Below, piece by piece: positions 62,107 through 64,000 of a DNA stretch of 64,000 nt. The position numbers and the translations under genes are program-made. Source of the stretch: Balneolaceae bacterium (GTDB lineage: Bacteria; Bacteroidota; Rhodothermia; Balneolales; Balneolaceae). A model generated the notes under the pieces. That model did not search any database. It was given only the letters and a program-made list of their open reading frames with translations, and had not been told where the DNA came from. How positions within the stretch are numbered: position 1 is the first letter of the stretch; every line of letters starts with the position of its first letter. Location: NCBI GenBank assembly GCA_017643365.1, contig JAEPNO010000005.1, positions 1 through 64,000 on the forward strand, given 5' to 3'.

Positions 62107-62619
62107 ATGTGTAAAAGAAATAGATTCTTACTTCTTGGAATTTTAACGCTTTTAGCATGCTCTCCATCCAAAATAATAGTCGATCACTCGGCAGAAAGCT
62201 CAGTTTTGGATTTGAATCGCGAGATGCAAGTAAAGAAAACGATAGTTTATTTAAAAGACGGCAGGATTTTAAGGAAGGGTGATTTTGAGCTTGAGTCGGA
62301 TTCCCTTTTCCAAACATTTGAAGGGGATACCATTGCTTATTCGATTACAGAAATTAATTCCATCAAAACAGTTGGTAATCACTCTTCAACTACAATCATT
62401 TCATTAATGGCAATTGGAGCAGGAGCAGCTATACTCGCTACAACTCCAATAGATTATTCCGATCAATATCCTACTCCACATTCTGTGGATGAATCGAGAA
62501 GTGAATCATTGTCTGACACCTTTAAGGGAAAATTTCTTGGGTCATTATTGACAATTTCAGGGATTATAATGCTGATTGGAGGTATTCGTCAGGTTACAAG
62601 CTTGTACGAAATAAATTAG
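62107..62619 (+). CDS. Hypothetical lipoprotein
   Basis: 170 aa from the ATG at 62107 (a GTG at 62095 adds four residues). Lipoprotein signal MCKRNRFLLLGILTLLAC. The mature part begins with a short SM-like beta region (KKTIVYLKDGRILRKGDFELESD, pattern of a repeated beta-hairpin) and ends with two possible TM helices (TIISLMAIGAGAAILA, LLTISGIIMLIGGI). No family recognised. Ends 1 bp before the convergent YqaE gene. Confidence 0.7.
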   Translation: MCKRNRFLLLGILTLLACSPSKIIVDHSAESSVLDLNREMQVKKTIVYLKDGRILRKGDFELESDSLFQTFEGDTIAYSITEINSIKTVGNHSSTTIISLMAIGAGAAILATTPIDYSDQYPTPHSVDESRSESLSDTFKGKFLGSLLTISGIIMLIGGIRQVTSLYEIN

Positions 62620-62787
62620 TTATTTATCAGCTTTGGCAATGATCCAGACCGCGTGGATTAATCCAAGAATATAAAAACCAAAAATGGTGAGTAATATATT
62701 GATCCAGAATGCGCCTTTGATGCCAACTGTAAAGAAAACACCGAGTGGTGGAAGTAAAATGGTAAGGATGATTCTTAGTATGCTCAT
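62620..62787 (-). CDS. Pmp3/YqaE-family small membrane protein
   Basis: 55 aa, two TM helices. The family hallmark LPPLGVF occurs at residues 12-18, after ILRIILTI; the second helix (WINILLTIFGFYILGLIHAVWII) ends in AKADK. Yeast Pmp3 and bacterial relatives affect membrane potential and salt tolerance. Overlooked by size-limited gene calling, but the start (ATG at 62787), stop (TAA) and motif are clear. Confidence 0.93.
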   Translation of the reverse strand: MSILRIILTILLPPLGVFFTVGIKGAFWINILLTIFGFYILGLIHAVWIIAKADK

Positions 62788-62851
62788 AATCGAATATTAA
62801 TTGAATTTCCGGTTTGGGTACGAGAAGATTCTTTTAATGATTCGTTTTTAC

Positions 62852-62949
62852 GTGAGGTATGAGGTATGAGGTGTGAGATGTGAGATGTGAGATGTGAGAT
62901 GTGAGATGTGAGATGTGAGATGTGAGATGTGAGATGTGAGATGTGAGAC
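62852..62949. repeat. 7-bp tandem repeat, 14 units
   Basis: Units in order: gtgaggt, two atgaggt, ten gtgagat and one gtgagac, without interruption. It lies in the gap between the YqaE and DUF1801 genes, 17 bp past the DUF1801 stop codon. The run of ten identical units suggests recent expansion by slippage. It is outside coding sequence, so a change in copy number would not alter a reading frame. Confidence 0.95.
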
Positions 62950-62966
62950 TTGATAAGGATAAATTT

Positions 62967-63353
62967 TTATGCTTGCTCTAGCGCTTCAAAAATGTAGAAT
63001 CGTAGCATTTCCACATCAATGGCTTCATCAACAGTTAGTGGAATAATACGCACGAATTTACGGGAACCGGATTCCAATACATTATAAGGATCGGGCAGAA
63101 GATGACCTTGAGTAAATCCTAAATGAACCGTGTTTTGCGGAACATTTCCCCACGGAATACTTGCCGGCCAAATGAAAAAAAGGTTTTTGCTGAGTGCATA
63201 AAAAGGCACGTTATAAGCTAATTTCTCCTTAAACAGTGGATTGCATTCTATAATCAACGTACGTAACTGTTCTACGATTAGGAGCTCTTCATCCGGAAGA
63301 TTATCCAGAAATTCATCCACTGAATGGAAAGAGATTTTTTGAATCTTATTCAC
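62967..63353 (-). CDS. DUF1801 protein
   Basis: 128 aa from the GTG at 63353, which overlaps the upstream gene by 8 nt; the longer frame to 63410 would overlap it much more. DUF1801 features: FHSVDEFLDNLPDEELLIVEQLRTLIIECNPLFKEKLAYNVPFYAL and a GFTQGHLLPDPYNVLE segment (YdhG/YjbR-like fold). Function not established. Coupled to the serine hydrolase gene. Confidence 0.85.
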   Translation of the reverse strand: MNKIQKISFHSVDEFLDNLPDEELLIVEQLRTLIIECNPLFKEKLAYNVPFYALSKNLFFIWPASIPWGNVPQNTVHLGFTQGHLLPDPYNVLESGSRKFVRIIPLTVDEAIDVEMLRFYIFEALEQA

Positions 63354-64000
63354 TGTTTTGTGAAGATGATTGTTGATACAACGAATCTTGATGAGCAATC
63401 GCAAAATCATGAATGCGATTGAATTCTTCGAAAAACTCTGGAATCACTTCCAACGCATAACTACTGTTCGAGTTCAATAGAATACTTATTCCGATTTTAC
63501 GCTCACGATCGAAAGCTATTTCACTGCGATATCCATTTACGTATCCACCATGGTACACGATCGTTTGATCTGCATTTTCAAGCACACGCCAACCCATGCC
63601 GTAATACGATTCATTTACTCCGTCATAATGGCGACTGAAGCGTTTATTCGGAATTCTGGAAACAGGCGTGAAAATTTCGTCTAAAGTAGATTCCGAAATC
63701 AGATCCGGGCGATTGCCGGTAAGCAGTAACAACCAATTTCCCATATCAGCGACCGAAGCATTTATCCCTCCGGCTGAAATAGCATTGAAGTAATTATTTT
63801 TGATGGAAATAGAAACGCGTTTTTTTTGTCTATAACTATATAAATGGGGCTGTGCCACATTGGTGTTAGTTTCGAAAACTGAAAAATGAGCCGATGCCTG
63901 CGACATCCCCAACGGTTCAAATAATTCTTCTTCCAGCAAGGTTTTGAAATCGGTGTTAGTTCGCTTTTCCAGAACTTTTTCAATGACACTGTATGCAGCG
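63346..64000 (-). CDS. Serine hydrolase, beta-lactamase class C-like (5' end outside window)
   Basis: 218 codons visible; the reading frame stays open to the window end, so the true start lies beyond 64000. The visible part starts AAYSVIEKVLEK and continues LLEEELFEPLGMSQAS, the family's segment containing the Tyr of the YxN-like motif, followed by the HGGYVNGYRSEIAFDRERKIGISILLNS motif (the KTG-equivalent HGG). The SxxK motif is outside the window. Members include penicillin-binding proteins, esterases and beta-lactamases; which one applies is unclear. Confidence 0.88.
   Translation of the reverse strand, partial: AAYSVIEKVLEKRTNTDFKTLLEEELFEPLGMSQASAHFSVFETNTNVAQPHLYSYRQKKRVSISIKNNYFNAISAGGINASVADMGNWLLLLTGNRPDLISESTLDEIFTPVSRIPNKRFSRHYDGVNESYYGMGWRVLENADQTIVYHGGYVNGYRSEIAFDRERKIGISILLNSNSSYALEVIPEFFEEFNRIHDFAIAHQDSLYQQSSSQNSE

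Noticed and set aside
62852-62949. Tandem array as a CRISPR
   Set aside because: Units are 7 bp with no spacers, and no cas genes are near.

Overview
The window (64 kb, AT-rich, densely packed) looks like a chromosomal stretch of a Bacteroidota/Rhodothermota-type bacterium, most likely Balneolota (Balneola/Gracilimonas-like). This placement is by gene content, not by any search. The pointers are two PorV/PorQ-type outer-membrane proteins, a beta-propeller with a FlgD-like/T9SS-like C-terminal domain, a split two-gene methionine synthase, a fused E1 alpha-beta 2-oxoacid dehydrogenase, a short arginine decarboxylase beside a deoxyhypusine-synthase-like gene, the bacillithiol gene bshC, and a DUF4837 lipoprotein. 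Few genes have an obvious Shine-Dalgarno sequence, and TTG or GTG starts are common. I saw no tRNA, rRNA, CRISPR array or transposase gene.

Layout. 0-8.8 kb: kelch lipoprotein, S9 peptidase, a repeat island, a small lipoprotein, a PIN toxin/antitoxin pair, fused E1, then a 287-bp tandem duplication carrying palindromic elements. 8.8-11.7 kb (minus): polyamine operon speA - DUF4160 - DUF2442 - deoxyhypusine-synthase homologue. 11.7-15 kb: Omp85-type outer-membrane protein and a TPR protein. 15-20 kb: SAM-I riboswitch followed by metH in two genes and metF. 20-24.7 kb (minus): mscL, cupin, RDD protein, unknown membrane proteins and a lipoprotein. 24.9-35.5 kb (plus): housekeeping runs bfn-bshC-fau-pspC-tmk, then aroE-pgeF, then dxr-rseP-psd-pssA. 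35.5-44.9 kb (minus): eight tightly overlapping genes joining surface-protein functions (lipoprotein, FlgD-tailed propeller, two PorV-like barrels) to a glycan set (two glycosyltransferases, flippase, polysaccharide deacetylase). 45-52.8 kb (plus): a complete trp operon, trpE-trpS-trpG-trpD-trpC-trpF-trpB-trpA. It is preceded by a readable attenuator: a 24-codon leader peptide with three consecutive Trp codons, three mutually exclusive hairpins and a T9 terminator. 52.8-58.4 kb: DUF4837 lipoprotein, then bioF - BioH-like hydrolase - bioC - bioD - bioA (no bioB). 58.5-64 kb: DUF4260 protein, NAD-dependent epimerase, RNase D, aldo/keto reductase, small lipoprotein, a 55-aa Pmp3/YqaE protein, a 7-bp tandem repeat, a DUF1801 protein and a serine hydrolase cut by the window end.

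How the parts work together. Two amino-acid blocks have RNA leaders: methionine/folate genes under a SAM riboswitch, tryptophan genes under ribosome-mediated attenuation. trpS sits inside the attenuated operon, so charging capacity and Trp synthesis would respond to the same signal. Biotin genes follow the trp genes on the same strand with almost no spacing. The most interesting points are the trp attenuator, the coupled surface-protein/glycan operon, the toxin-antitoxin-like DUF pair inside the polyamine operon, and a family of palindromic repeats seen in three copies.
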